This document shows positions 1-11,590 of a stretch of DNA of 64,000 bases, one piece after another; position 1 is the first letter of the stretch; each line of letters begins with the position of its first letter. A program made the position numbers and the translations under genes. The stretch is from Amphiduros pacificus (taxonomy: Eukaryota > Annelida > Polychaeta > Phyllodocida > Hesionidae): contig OX439002.1 in NCBI GenBank assembly GCA_949316495.1, positions 10,658,001-10,722,000 on the forward strand, read 5' to 3'. Below the pieces are notes generated by a model. That model saw nothing but the letters and a program-made list of their open reading frames with translations, had not been told where the DNA came from and made no database searches.

Positions 1-1650
1 AGGAGGAACCATTGTCCTGTACGTGAATATAACCAAATGTGCTCTTATCAAATCTTGTAAAAAATGATTTGATTTTAAGCCTAAGATGCTTTCCTGTGTA
101 AACTGCACTAATGTGAAATCACTATTATCAATTGATCAGTTTTACTGTGATTCACTTGTAGAAAAAGGCAGTTTTACGGCCAAGGGAGTGACTTGTAATT
201 GGGTGAAATAGAATTAATTGTAAATCGGGAAGATTATCCTTTTTAAATCAGCACTTGTGTGAACTTTTCAGAAATCACTGTGTATTCATATTTCCTTCAG
301 ATCCGCCCAACACCAGATTCGTGAATGATTTGAATTACATGAGGCAAAATTTGATCTACTGGAAAACTTCCAAAAGTTTAACCAGACTGAAACCCAATAA
401 AGATATTGCTGTTGCGCAATCAAAGCAATTTGCGGAATATTGAATCCATTTCAAGGTCTGATTGTCATTAAACCAAGTAAAATGAGACGTATCTATGAGG
501 TGTTATGTTGGAACTCTTTAAGACGTCTCCTTTGTCCTCTTCTCAGTTTTTACATCATTTTATTGATAACATCAACAAATTTGCATGAGAAAGAAGTGTT
601 AAAAATAACAAATTCTCAAAGTTTATAGTAATGGTGTATTAATGGAGTTCTATATCTGTATTGAGTAGATACACAGTGAAAATGACTTTGCTATTTCTTG
701 TCACGGCTTAAGATTAGAGAAGATCAAATAGTTATATTTGATGTTTGCAACTTCTTGTCTGTGTATCACCTATTTATTCTCCAGGCGCGCAACTGTTTTG
801 TAAGATGTACTTTGCATGATATAACAGAAAGTCAACACCAAAGTTGGGCGAGTTTTATGTGTAGCGATTTGAAGTGACAATATGCCATGACAGATGTGCC
901 CTTGATGGAAAAATGGATTCCACTGAAAAGCTTATGGATCAAGTCGAAACTGGATAAGATAAAAGTTGTGAAGTTGTCGGCGGGGCTTGAGTGAGAAATA
1001 TTGACGTTTGATATATGAGCTTCCGCAAATGTTTTTGAAAGTCACGCTTGCATTTACATGAGAAATTCATAACTGGTTTCTTGTCGGCAGATCGCAGAAG
1101 GGGAATCGCTCGCTGGAGCCTCATCAGCCAGTCTAAACTACCCCCAAGAGGAACGCAAATTGAAACCTGTAATTTTGCCATTTTTCCTCGTCCTTTCTCA
1201 TCAGCAGCACATATAAACTTTTAATTAAGATGCTGAGATGTAACGCTCTCGAATGCTTAGAAAAATACCCCGCCCAGTCTGAAACTATACAGGAATTGCA
1301 GTGTGTTTTCTTAATGTCTTAGACCAGAATGTATGGAATTGTGTGGCATAAGCCTGCTTTTCAGTAATAAGTGTGTTTTGGCAAGATTATTTGGGGAGTA
1401 AATTCAGATGCAGGCCACATTGCGAGTTCTCAATGAGGTGCTGTGGAGTTGTGACATGTGCAATAATACAAATATTGATGAGAGGCTTGAACAGAGGGGA
1501 GGGCAACTCTGCGGGAGGCGACAAGCTTACATGACCCGACACCGGGGAGGGGAGGGTGAAGATTGTATGGCTGCAAGAAAGATGAGCCACAATAACATAC
1601 ACTGAACAAGGAAACTCAAGTCTGATCTTCAGAGAAACGAGGGAAAATGG
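1..1650. other. Single-copy non-coding stretch, left edge
   Basis: AT-rich single-copy sequence without a recognisable exon. It may be an intron of the pyrophosphatase gene or intergenic DNA; the sequence does not decide. The only oddity is a short open frame behind an acceptor-like site near 300, listed separately. Confidence 0.5.
301..443 (+). other. Unassigned short open frame behind an acceptor-like site
   Basis: A pyrimidine-rich tract ending in CAG at 300 precedes 47 open codons that start with DPPNTRFVNDLNY and stop with TGA at 441-443. Read as an exon it would begin with two bases of a split codon, the same phase as the pyrophosphatase exon at 7500, and could act as an alternative last exon. 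I recognise no family in it. A frame this short is common by chance in AT-rich DNA, so it is listed only as a candidate. Confidence 0.12.
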
Positions 1651-1662
1651 AATCTCTGCCTC

Positions 1663-2334
1663 TCAATGAAAGGAGAATCTCTGCTCTCAAAGATAGGAGA
1701 ATCTCTGCTCTCAAAGATAGGAGAATCTCTGCTCTCAAAGATAGGAGAATCTCTGCTCTCAAAGATAGGAGAATCTCTGCTCTCAAAGATAGGAGAATCT
1801 CTGCTCTCAAAGATAGGAGAATCTCTGCTCTTAAAGATAGGAGAATCTCTGCCTCTCAAAGAAAGGAGAATCTCTGCTCTCAAAGATAGGAGAATCTCTG
1901 CTCTTAAAGATAGGAGAATCTCTGCTCTCAAAGATAGGAGAATCTCTGCTCTCAAAGATAGGAGAATCTCTGCTCTTAAAGATAGGAGAATCTCTGCTCT
2001 TAAAGAAATGAGAATCTCTGCCTTGCAAAGATAGGAGAATCTCTGCTCTCAAAGACACAAGAATCTCGAGAATCTCTGCTCTCAAAGAAAAGAGAATCTC
2101 TGCCTCTCAAAGAAACGGGAATTTCTGCTCTCAAAGAAAAGAGAATCTCTGCCTCTCAAAGAAAAGAGAATCTCTGCCTCTCAAAGAAACGAGAATCTCT
2201 GCTCTCAAAGAAACGAGAATCTCTGCCTCTCAAAGAAACGGGTATCTCTGCTTCTCGAGAAAACTAGAATTTCTACTATAAAAGAAACTAGTATCTATGC
2301 CTTTCAAAGAAACTAGAATTTTTCTGCCCCATAA
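1663..2334. repeat. 24-bp minisatellite, about 27 copies
   Basis: Tandem copies of a 24-bp unit with core GGAGAATCTCTGCTCTCAAA. The left two thirds are nearly identical. From about 2000 the units vary (CTGCCTCTCAAAGAAA forms) and decay by 2330. Because 24 is divisible by 3, several frames on both strands stay open, giving 60-120 codon frames made of one repeated octapeptide. These are repeat by-products. Confidence 0.95.
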
Positions 2335-4408
2335 AAAGTATCTGTTCCTATTTCACATTCTTTACTTAGTAACAACATGTTTGTGGTTCTTTAAAGGGGC
2401 CAGTCATAAACAGGAAAATGTTTGCTTATTTAATCAGATAATACAAAATATTTAAATGAGTATAAGACAATGTAGATAGATTTAAACTGCATGAGATGTG
2501 ATTTCATTCATATGGTTAAAAATATGTTGAAATCTTGAGAGAATGGAGCTACATAAGGTGTTGTTTCTCAGCTGTTTGTGAGCGTCATCAGAGGGAAGTA
2601 AGAATAAGCCTTGTTTATCCTCTGCCTCCGCAACAACACATATTCCATATCCTCCCACAGATGAAGCCCCCAATTCTTTTTGAAGATTAAAGACAAATGC
2701 CCTAAAAGAACATTACAGAAATCCATGGGGATTATTGATAATCTGTTAAAAAGGTGCAACAATTAGACATGTTCAGCTCGGGCGCAGCTACACCAGAAAT
2801 CTTAAACTAATACAGGCTTAGGAAGACAATCTGGTCGAAATTGTAGTCTGCTTTAATGTAATCACTTCTTTTTTTAACAATAGAGAAGTGTAATCCAGGA
2901 TAGGATTTGTTTCAGGCTACCTTGTGCGTTCTTGTTTTTAAGATATGGTTTAAAAGGTAGATTTGATGAGAGTTGTAAAGGAGATTGGTAAAGAGGTGTA
3001 GCCAGAGGGTTGACCGGAGATTGGGATACAAGCTGATGGTGGTGCCCCCATCAGGCCAAAGGCTGAAAATTTGTAATGTGACTCTGGTAGCATTACACAA
3101 TTGGCTGTGAAGAGAGTCATCTTGTGTCTTGTCCTTGTCTCCCACAGACAGAGACACGACTCCCGTATTGTTAGGCAAATCAAGGCGTTTAGCCCGGCAC
3201 CGTAGCGCTGGCTAAATGGCAAGGCGTTTTACAAGAGAAGATCAAGCCGTTTACAGGTCTCCTATTAGCCCGGTAAGAAGTAGGCATATTATCGTGTAAT
3301 TTGTGCCTCTTTCAGATGACAGAAGTTTAAATTGTTAGTGGGTTCAGGTTTCAGGGACATGATTCGCCGTGCCTGCCGGTCATGACTGAAGTCAGATTCA
3401 GGTGTTAGGGTTGGTAATTAGTTACATGATAGATCCCGACTCCATCACGGTGGCCCCCAAAGCTCCCTCCACAGACAAAGTGACACAATCGCCAATAAAA
3501 GTAAGATAGCATCCGTAAATGAGATGGCCAGATACAAGATGGTAATTGAGGCGGTGTCACATGATCTGGGGGTCATAAGGAGCGGGAACATCTCATTCTC
3601 CTCTCATCATCCCTGCATTCTCTCTGATAAAGTGTCACTTTGTCTCACCTGCCTCTCTCTTACATTAATGCCAGCCATATCACAGTTATGTTCCCAGAAC
3701 TAAACCAGACTGCTAACTAAGCACACTACAGAGCATGCTTTGAAGGCAGAACATTTTACCAAAAAAAACTCATATCGTGCAAGAATGTTCAATGAACCAA
3801 ATGACAAGTTCATATTTTTCCTCTTTTTCTTAATTCTACATGATATTCAGGTGTAACGTTTGGAGTTTTAGTCTGAAAGATTTAGATGTTCAGGGTATGG
3901 ACTATAGTGGTACACTGTAATGTTTGCATGGCAGTGCCTTGAGGATGCAAGTCATTGAGAGAGCAGCATTTTGTAAAATAATACCATACAGTTTTAATGG
4001 TATCCAAAACTTTCTTTTCAAATGATCCAAAAATGTTTGCCAGTTCCCATACCAATTACTGCTCTGATAGTATGTTTTCACAATGAACAATGCAAAAAAG
4101 TACTAACATTATGAGAATATCATCATTTCTTTGACATGGTTTTAAGTACAGTAAAATTTCTTCAATGTAAGCTATAAATTTATCCTATTCTTTAGCAAGA
4201 AACCAAGAATTTAATCTAAAAGCAAACACATCACAGATATGCAACCAGTAATGACTTAATTGGCAGCTGCAATCATCATTTTGGGGGAGAATTGATAGCA
4301 TTTTAATATTATGTTATATTTATGCTATGACAACAATATAGAGATATGCCACGGGACTGGAAGTGGTGCCTCACATTGCCACACTCGCTGCAGGCCCATT
4401 CTTTTATT
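2335..4408. other. Single-copy stretch, no gene seen
   Basis: Single-copy, moderately AT-rich DNA. Short open frames on both strands resemble nothing I know and have no convincing splice context. Nothing else seen. Confidence 0.5.
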
Positions 4409-4462
4409 ACCCTCAGCCCCTGATGTAATCAGGCTGAGGGTATTGCAGTACTCCTGGCGTGG

Positions 4463-4509
4463 GTATGTATGTATGTATGTATGTATGTATGTCTGTATGT
4501 ATGTCTGTA
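4463..4509. repeat. TATG tetranucleotide microsatellite
   Basis: About eleven TATG units with two TCTG variants, lying between the left inverted repeat and the first core repeat of the composite element. Confidence 0.9.
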
Positions 4510-4524
4510 GCGAACATCCTTGTC

Positions 4525-6160
4525 ATCGCGATAACTCAAGAACAAATGATGGCAGCTTCATGAAACTTGACACACATATGCATCTGGTGAAAACCTCTGA
4601 CGAGTTCGATGGACGGCGACCTTGACCTATTTTTCAAGGTCACAGGGACAATTATGTGAAATCCCAAGAATCACAATAACTCAAGAACGAATGATGGCAG
4701 CTTTATGAGATTTGACACACATAAGCATCTGGTGAAGCCCTCAGAATTTTTCCTATGAAACATGACCTTCACCTACTTTTCAAGGTCACAGGGACAATTA
4801 TGTGAAATCATCTTGTCATCGCGATAACTCGAGAACAAATGATGGCAGCTTCGTGAAACTTGACACATATAAGCATCTGGTGAAAACCTCGGACGAGTTC
4901 GATGGACAGTGACCTTGACCTATTTTTCAAGGTCACAGGGACAATTATGTGAAATCCCAAGAATCGTATAACTCAAGAACAAATGATGGCAGCTTTATGA
5001 GATTTGACACCCATAAGCATCTGGTGAAGACCTCAGAATTGTTTCTATAAAACATAACCTTCACCTACTTTTCAAGGTCACATGGACAATTATTTGAAAT
5101 CATCCTTGTCATCGCGATAGTACGAGAACAAATGATGGCAGCTTCGTGAAACTTGACACATATAAGCATCTGGTGAAAACCTCGGACGAGTTCGATGGAC
5201 GGTGACCTTGACCTATTTTTCAAAGTCACGGACAATTATGTGTAATCCCAAGAATCGCAAGAACGAATGATGGCAGCTTTATGAGATTTGACACACACAA
5301 GCATCTGGTGAAGACCTCAGACTTCTCTTGATGGAACATGACCTTCACCTACTTTTCAAGGTCACAGGGACAATAATGTGAAATCATCCTTGTCATCGTG
5401 ATAACTCAAGAACAAATGATGGCAGCTTCATGAAACTTTACACGCATAAGCATCTGGTGAAAACCTCAGACTAGTTCGGTGGACGGTGACCTTGACCTAT
5501 TTTTCAAGGTCACAGGGACAAATATGTGAAATCCCAAGAATCGCAATAACTCAAGAACGAATGATGGCAGCTTTATGAGATTTGACACACACAAGCATCT
5601 GGTGAAGACCTGACTTCTCATGGTGGACCATGACCTTCACCTACTTTTCAAGGTCACAGGGACAATTATGTGAAATCATCCTTGTCATCGCGATAACTCG
5701 AGAACAAATGATGGCAGCTTCATGAAACTTGACACACATAAGCATCTGATGAAAACCTCAGACATTTTTGTATGGAACATGACCTTTACCTACTTTTCAA
5801 GGTCACAGTTACAATTATGTGAAATCCCTATCATTGCCATAACTCGAGAACGAATGTTGGCAGCTTTATGAGACTTGACACACATAAGCATCTGGTGAAG
5901 ACCTCAGACTTCTCTTGATGGAACATGACCTTTACCTACTTTTCAAGGTCACAGGGACAATCATGTCAAATCCACGTCATTGCAATAACTTAAGAACAAA
6001 TAATGGCAGCTTCATGAAAATTGACACACATAAGCATCTTGGAAATCTTCACATGAGTTTGATGGACGGTGACCTTAACCTGCTTTTCAAGGTCACCTGC
6101 CCATCTCAATAATTCTAGAGTAAATGATGACAGTTTCATGATACTTGACACACCTAAGCT
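4525..6160. repeat. 146-bp core repeats in an A/B order
   Basis: Each monomer begins near ATAACTCAAGAACAAATGAT and ends in an inverted repeat, TGACCTTGA to TCAAGGTCA, followed by GGGACAATTATGTGAAATC. Two variants alternate. Type A has GAGTTCGATGGACGG before the inverted repeat (near 4595, 4893, 5188, 5472, 6055). Type B has GAACATGACCTTCACC or a close form (near 4756, 5046, 5333, 5620, 5770, 5920). The order is A-B four times, then B-B-A, so a 292-bp dimer was amplified. A decayed last unit lies at 6105-6160. Confidence 0.9.
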
Positions 6161-6285
6161 ATCAAAGGAAGTAGATTTTATGGGTTTTTTTTACCCCTGC
6201 ATCAATTTGCCTTGGTGCAGTGACGTTTTGTTCACAAATATTGTGTGGAGCGAATGTTGTGCAATGAGTTACCAGGGCTGAGGGT

Positions 6286-7499
6286 TGATGCATCTCTGAT
6301 GCCTATGTTTGATAATTATCTGCGATGACTTCTGCCTACTTTTGAACAATTGCTGTAATTTTTCTGTCACATATTGAGAATTTATGACTGCATTATTGAA
6401 GCGTTTTGTCAGTTTCCGTCACTCAGGGCTAACAACTTTGTGCAGGAGAAAATTAGCAAAATTAGCCTTGGTTAAAGATATAAGACAAAACAAAAACAAA
6501 AAACAAAGTGTGTCTGAAATTTGGTTGAATTAAATACTAAAGGCATATTTTTGATAAAGATTTATATGTGCGTGCTTCTTGAGCGCATATTCCCTTAGTA
6601 TTTCAGAGAGTTTGTTTTGAGTAAAGTTAACAAGCCTGGACCAGAATTGTCCCAGTATTTAGTTCTTAACTTTTAGCATGTGCATGGTGTGGTACATTAC
6701 ACCACACATAAATAAAGCCTTCAACTTCTGGTAAAGTTAATTGTATTGATATTTTTGTAAGTGGATTACAACATGTGTTTACAAGCTACCAGAATAACAT
6801 CTTGCATTAATCAAAAAGCATATTGATATAAGAGATAAAAGTTTGCTGCCAATTGTATTGTTTTAATGTAAGTTTTTTTTTTCTCAAATAAGTTCCTATT
6901 TGGCAAGTGGCATATTCCCATGTGGCAAATGCCTTGTTGAGCGAGTCCCAGTTAAACATTATGCTCCTAGTCCAAATGTTTGTCAGCTGTATTGGCAGGG
7001 GATCGGGGACACATTGCACAGTTAACGTACATCAATAAAGCAATTTTTGGCTGCGATTGCCACATCATAGTCGGCAATAGATTGTCAATGACATAATATT
7101 TAGTTGTTTGACCACAATCTTGGGTTGTTGCTCCGATTTCACACAGACAAAAAGATGGCGTTGTGCTGTTTGATTCTGTGTCTGTTCACATGCTACTTCC
7201 AGGGAGCTCCCAATTCTTTCTCCCTGACGAGGGGTGCGGGAAGCTTAATTTGGACACTTGCCACTTCACGGATAACAAAAGCCGAGCTCTTTGAAACCTA
7301 TAGGAGGACAATGGGATGAGTACAGGGGTTAATGAAACGTGTAGCCGCGGTGGTGGCAGATCTTGTTTCACTTTTAGTGGTCGACTTTAATGTGGCGCAG
7401 GGGGTCGTTTATACGAGCTCGCCACCAGGGCTCGGCTCCTAGCATCTTTGTCACCAATCGCCAACCAATATTGATTTTGTCTTTTGAATATGCTTTCAG
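6286..7499. other. Single-copy stretch before the first recognised pyrophosphatase exon
   Basis: AT-rich DNA up to about 7080, then more mixed sequence leading to the exon at 7500. The preceding conserved pyrophosphatase exon (expected to carry an acidic DEGETDWK-like motif) was looked for and not found. This is presumably intron. Confidence 0.5.
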
Positions 7500-7540
7500 A
7501 TATTGAAGATGTGGAGAAGCATATGCCCGGCTTCATCAAA
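7500..7540 (+). CDS. PPA: Inorganic pyrophosphatase exon, DIEDVEKHMPGFIK
   Basis: The exon follows a TGCTTTCAG acceptor and ends at GTAAGT. It starts with two bases of a split codon; with a G from the previous exon it reads DIEDVEKHMPGFIK. This matches the DI(E/N)DV...PG segment just before the last helices of eukaryotic pyrophosphatases. At 41 nt it is a very small exon. The identification rests on the perfect continuation into the next exon ([12 protein letters not shown]), which together give the family's unbroken motif. Confidence 0.88.
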
Positions 7541-9767
7541 GTAAGTGACCATCTCATAAGTTACATTTTTTAAAAAATCTAAATTTTTTTTTCTTTTTAT
7601 TTCATGTAGTTTAACAAAGGAAAAAAGCTTTTAGACAGAGCACTCTCATCCCCTTTACTGCGGACTCTATTTTCAACTTCTGCACAGAACCACGTCATGA
7701 GCAACATGCAAAAATCATATTTGATATTTTCAAAACATGCAAATAAAAAGAAGTGATGTCCCTTAAAGCCCTGAAAATTGTTCGTCGGTTATGATCAACA
7801 GTTAGGATTGTCTTTGTGAGAGAAAGTGAAATCTAATCAGCCGTACTTAGTTTGTTTGCATGAAGTTCAGATTTCACCCCGACGCTTTGCTAGCACATGA
7901 TCCCAGCACCACCTCAAAATCTTGTGGCAAAACATGCTAATCTGCATACACACTAATAGAATTGAGGTGAAATTAAATATTGGGAAAGATGTTCAGTTTA
8001 AATGGGAGCATATTCTGGATGTCAATTCCGATCAGTTCACGGTTGACCTGTGGCGGTGACCTTGTCCTCATGTTGCTAATGTCGGGTGTTCAAATTTCAT
8101 AGTGAAATGAACAATGGAGCTGAAATATTACACCATGGAAAAATGAAAAATTTGTCTTGAAAAACTATACAGAAAATAATCATAAAAAGTTGAACAATTT
8201 TCAATATTTTATAAATTCCATTGAAGTAAAAGGTGAATAATTTTCAAATTATTGGACATTTATATTTTAAAATGTGATTGATATTGTTTTTTTTTCATTA
8301 AAATCTCCCTGAGTATTTGTGTAGACAAATGCAATGTCAGCGATGAATTAACAAAACAAAATATTGTCATTCAATGTCTTTGATTTGATAAACTTTAAAA
8401 TAATGTTACGAAGCACACCATGAATATGAGAAATTATGAAAACAGGCAGAAGAACATCAAGCGGTTGCGAGCAATTAGTCGCTTTTGTTTTGTGATCAAG
8501 TGCCAAAGTCACTAATCAATATTATGAAAACAAAAACGGCACTGTTGATACCAACATGGGTTGCAAGGCCAAAATCAAAAGTTTATTGCGTTTCACAAGC
8601 ATCTGACATTACAACAGGAGTTGTATGAAGATACCTAAATTGACAGACGTACACAAGGTCGCTACCATCTCAGTAACCACATGAAGGGCCAACAATAATT
8701 TGTAAGAAAGCATCTCGGGTTGGAGGGATCTCTTGCACGTTGTTTTAGCCCCTCCACTCCCATTCATTGTGTCTCGCAATATACTTCATCCAAATGGCTA
8801 TGATTTTTCCAATTTTCATAAACTGAACCATATTATTCACGTGAAGAAATGTCTTGCTGTGGGGTTCACAAGTTGTGGAGAAAGGGGCCATATTCTGGGA
8901 GATGCAGTGTGCACTTGATGATAAATTCATACCCTATGCTAACCTCAGATGTCAATTATGATTGGAAAAATAATAGGGGGGAACGCGTAACGTATCATGT
9001 ATATTATATGTATTTGGCAGTGTACAACACAAACAGCAAAGGGCATTCGGTAGGGGACAAAGTAATAATCAAGAGCAGAATGCAGAAAGAAAGTGAATAT
9101 CAGTGAAGCGAAAGCATTGTTAATCCGTGTTGTTCGTTTGATGCTCTGCCATGTTTTCGTCTTAGTTCTCCTAAATAATCTTCTGACTGAGGTATCATTA
9201 GACGAGCTGATTTGAACACAAAGACTCTGGTTTTGAAGATTAAACAGATTGTATATCTACCCCGATAAGTCTGCATTCATTTGTCTGTATTAGCAGGCAC
9301 ATGAAACAAAAGATTTATCCATAAAATGAACAATTTTAGAATTTCAAAGCTTTCTCTTCTCCTTTTCGCTGATTTCTAATGGCTAATATGAACCAAACTG
9401 TCTTCCCACAGTCATCTTAAATGTACATTGTACTTTGAGTGTGGCACCTGCAACTTTGAAACTTTCAAATTCATAATCTTCTATCAGATTTGTCAGCACC
9501 ATACATTTGCTATCAATCAGTGTAGAAATAGATACCATAGCAACGACTTTTAGCGATTACATTTTCGCTGCACAGATTGCATTTTTGACATCAGTGTATT
9601 AACTTTTTCTGATGATAATATTATTATAAAGAAGAAAAAAACTTGCTTTATATCAAGTTTTATATGCTGAGTGTTTTATCTCAAATAGCGGCTAGGGATT
9701 AAGATAATATAGGGATGATTAGTGGATTAAGGATTATGATAATATGGATAATTATATTTGTTTATAG

Positions 9768-9854
9768 GCCACACAGGAATGGTTCCGCATCTACAAGATC
9801 CCAGCTGGCAAACCAGAAAACCAGTTTGCTTTTAATGGAGAAGCCAAAGATAAG
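9768..9854 (+). CDS. PPA: Inorganic pyrophosphatase exon, phosphate-contact Tyr-Lys
   Basis: This 87-nt, phase 0-0 exon has acceptor TTTATAG and donor GTGAAT. It encodes [18 protein letters not shown] followed by [11 protein letters not shown], the most conserved part of the C-terminal half of family I pyrophosphatases. The adjacent Tyr-Lys in IYKIP corresponds to the active-site pair (Tyr192-Lys193 in yeast numbering) known to hold the product phosphate. Both are present, as is the invariant GKPEN turn, so the enzyme looks functional. No other family carries this combination. Confidence 0.95.
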
Positions 9855-10325
9855 GTGAATTGATGTCTCTTGGATTTGTATCAATCAATATTATTTATTG
9901 TTAGAGGTAAAATAATGTATGACACACTAATCATTGGTTTTATTCTGAAAAGTATCATGTATATTTCAATTATCGATTTTCAGTTCATTTATTTTCTTTG
10001 ACAGGAATGTTAATTTAAGTTCAAGTTGCACTGATCAATTGCATGGTGTTTTTTTTTATTTAAGCCTGTTCATTCCTTTAGACAATTCATGTTTTCATTG
10101 AATAAGATAAAATAAGATGAATGTACAGACACAGACACAGCAAGTACACATGTAGTATTTTAATTCATAAAATCGTAAGAAAAACTCTAACATTTAGTTT
10201 GATTTTCCTATTTTGTCAAAACAAAATTATAGAGATTTTAACTTGAAAAATTTGTTAACTAATGAGTCCTATCTGGGCCAGTCAGGTTTTATCCAAATGC
10301 CACGACATAAACATCTTGATGTTGG

Positions 10326-10719
10326 TGACCTTGACTTATTTTTCATTCAGATCAGCTGAGAATGACCTGTGGACTCATTCAGCTTCCTTGTTTAGGTTTG
10401 AAAGCAATCCACATGACAGAAAAAAACACAAAGAAACGTCTTGTCACAAAGTATTTTATATGTTTGGAGCAAGTGAGTAGGGATCACGTAACCTGTGGTG
10501 ATGACCTTGAGATCTGCCAGATGACCTTGTGTCTGTAAAAGACCTTGAGGATACAAACTTTGGCGATGTTAGTAATTGAACAAAACACAATGCTAGTGGC
10601 ACCACTCTGAACAGAGCTGATTGGGCTAATAAGACTGACATGTGGATACGGGGTGACGTGATGGAGAACTGACCTTGCGTGACCTTGAGGGACCTTGAGG
10701 CAGCATGGGATGACCTTGA
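10326..10719 (-). promoter_or_regulatory. Intronic cluster of TCAAGGTCA-type nuclear-receptor sites
   Basis: Within a pyrophosphatase intron, TGACCTTGA (TCAAGGTCA on the - strand) occurs exactly at 10326, 10502, 10680 and 10711. One-base variants lie at 10522, 10540, 10670 and 10690. All eight point the same way. TCAAGGTCA is the known extended half-site of ERR and of FTZ-F1/NR5A receptors. Whether any receptor binds here is inference; the cluster could also be a decayed fragment of the 146-bp repeat family, which carries the same motif. Confidence 0.4.
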
Positions 10720-11316
10720 GGCCTACTCAATTAGTCAGGATCACCCGCTACTCAAGTGGGGGAGAATCAGTGAGAAGATAGTGAACAGTGTACAAAGTAA
10801 ATAAACAATAGGCAGGGCTCAAACTTCACAGTTACTTGGCAGGCAGGGAAATCAAGCAGGAGGCAAGACTTCAATATCTCACACAATGTCAAATGTTTGA
10901 CAAGGGTTTGATTTATACAGAAAATTTTCAACCAAAGATGAAAAAAATATACATAAATCTATTTGGTAAAGTTCACATTGCTATTGCTTCTATCCATTTA
11001 TAACACTTTGGGATATTGCTCATTTTTTAATTTCACTTTTTTGCAAGAAAAAAAATCATAGCACAGAAAGTGCTGCAATTGTATGAAGCACTGATGGTAT
11101 TGTGGACAATTAGATTATTTGATTTTTCCTGTGCCACATTGTGACACCACAAAGAAGTTATTATGACATCATGTAAGGGTTATTGTGACATCATACATTT
11201 TAGTTTCAGAATGAGGAACATTGCTCATATTGTTTCAATTATACCAAAACGCAACTTTAGGGTTTTGTGAAGCATGTGCAGAATTTGATATTTGATATTT
11301 GATATTTGCTTTGTAG

Positions 11317-11399
11317 GCATTTACCATGAATGTAATCCAGCAAACCCATCAGCAATGGCAGCGACTGATCAGCAAGAGTGCGGAAAGCAACCTCTCGTG
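11317..11399 (+). CDS. PPA: Inorganic pyrophosphatase exon, C-terminal helix
   Basis: This 83-nt exon has acceptor CTTTGTAG and donor GTAAGC. It encodes AFTMNVIQQTHQQWQRLI followed by SKSAESNLS and the first two bases of a Cys codon. It corresponds to the helix with the I-x-x-T-H-x-x-W signature (IIKSTHDHWKALV in human PPA1). The T-H and W positions are kept; the rest is rather diverged. The donor lies one base earlier than the reading TGG would suggest, since only the split TG|T codon restores the C-D-N-V continuation in the next exon. Confidence 0.93.
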
Positions 11400-11520
11400 G
11401 TAAGCAAACTTTGCTATGTATATATCAGAAACCATAATCTATTAATTTTTATATGATTAGATAATTGCAGTCGTGCCTTTCTCTTCTAAGCACTAAGTTT
11501 AATTGTATCATTTTTACCAG

Positions 11521-11590
11521 TGATAATGTGACGGTGAACGGCAGTCCATTCCTCATCTCGCAGGAGGAAGCGCAGGCCGCCGTGGATGAA
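11521..11590 (+). CDS. PPA: Inorganic pyrophosphatase exon, NVTVNGSPF segment
   Basis: This 70-nt exon has acceptor TTTTTACCAG and donor GTAAGT, and starts with the last base of the split Cys codon. It encodes DNVTVNGSPFLISQEEAQ followed by AAVDE, matching the human CMNTTLSESPF...AARAIVDA segment: the short strand and final acidic helix of animal pyrophosphatases. It is separated from the previous exon by a 121-nt intron, the shortest in the gene. Confidence 0.92.

Larger units (their letters stand above)
4409..6285. mobile_element. Pearl/HINE-like non-autonomous element with tandem core repeats
   Basis: Both ends carry ACCCTCAGCCC, at 4409-4419 and inverted at 6275-6285. The left copy is also half of a short palindrome (GGCTGAGGGT at 4432-4441). 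Then come a TATG microsatellite, about eleven core repeats of 145-147 bp, and a single-copy right tail from about 6160. This order of inverted end, tetranucleotide tract, core repeats and tail is the plan known for the pearl elements of bivalves and related Helentron-associated elements. No protein is encoded. No target duplication is obvious, so the boundaries and class are inferred. Confidence 0.6.

Noticed and set aside
1616-2085. Repeat-rich open frames on both strands
   Set aside because: By-products of the 24-bp minisatellite; both strands are open over the same DNA.
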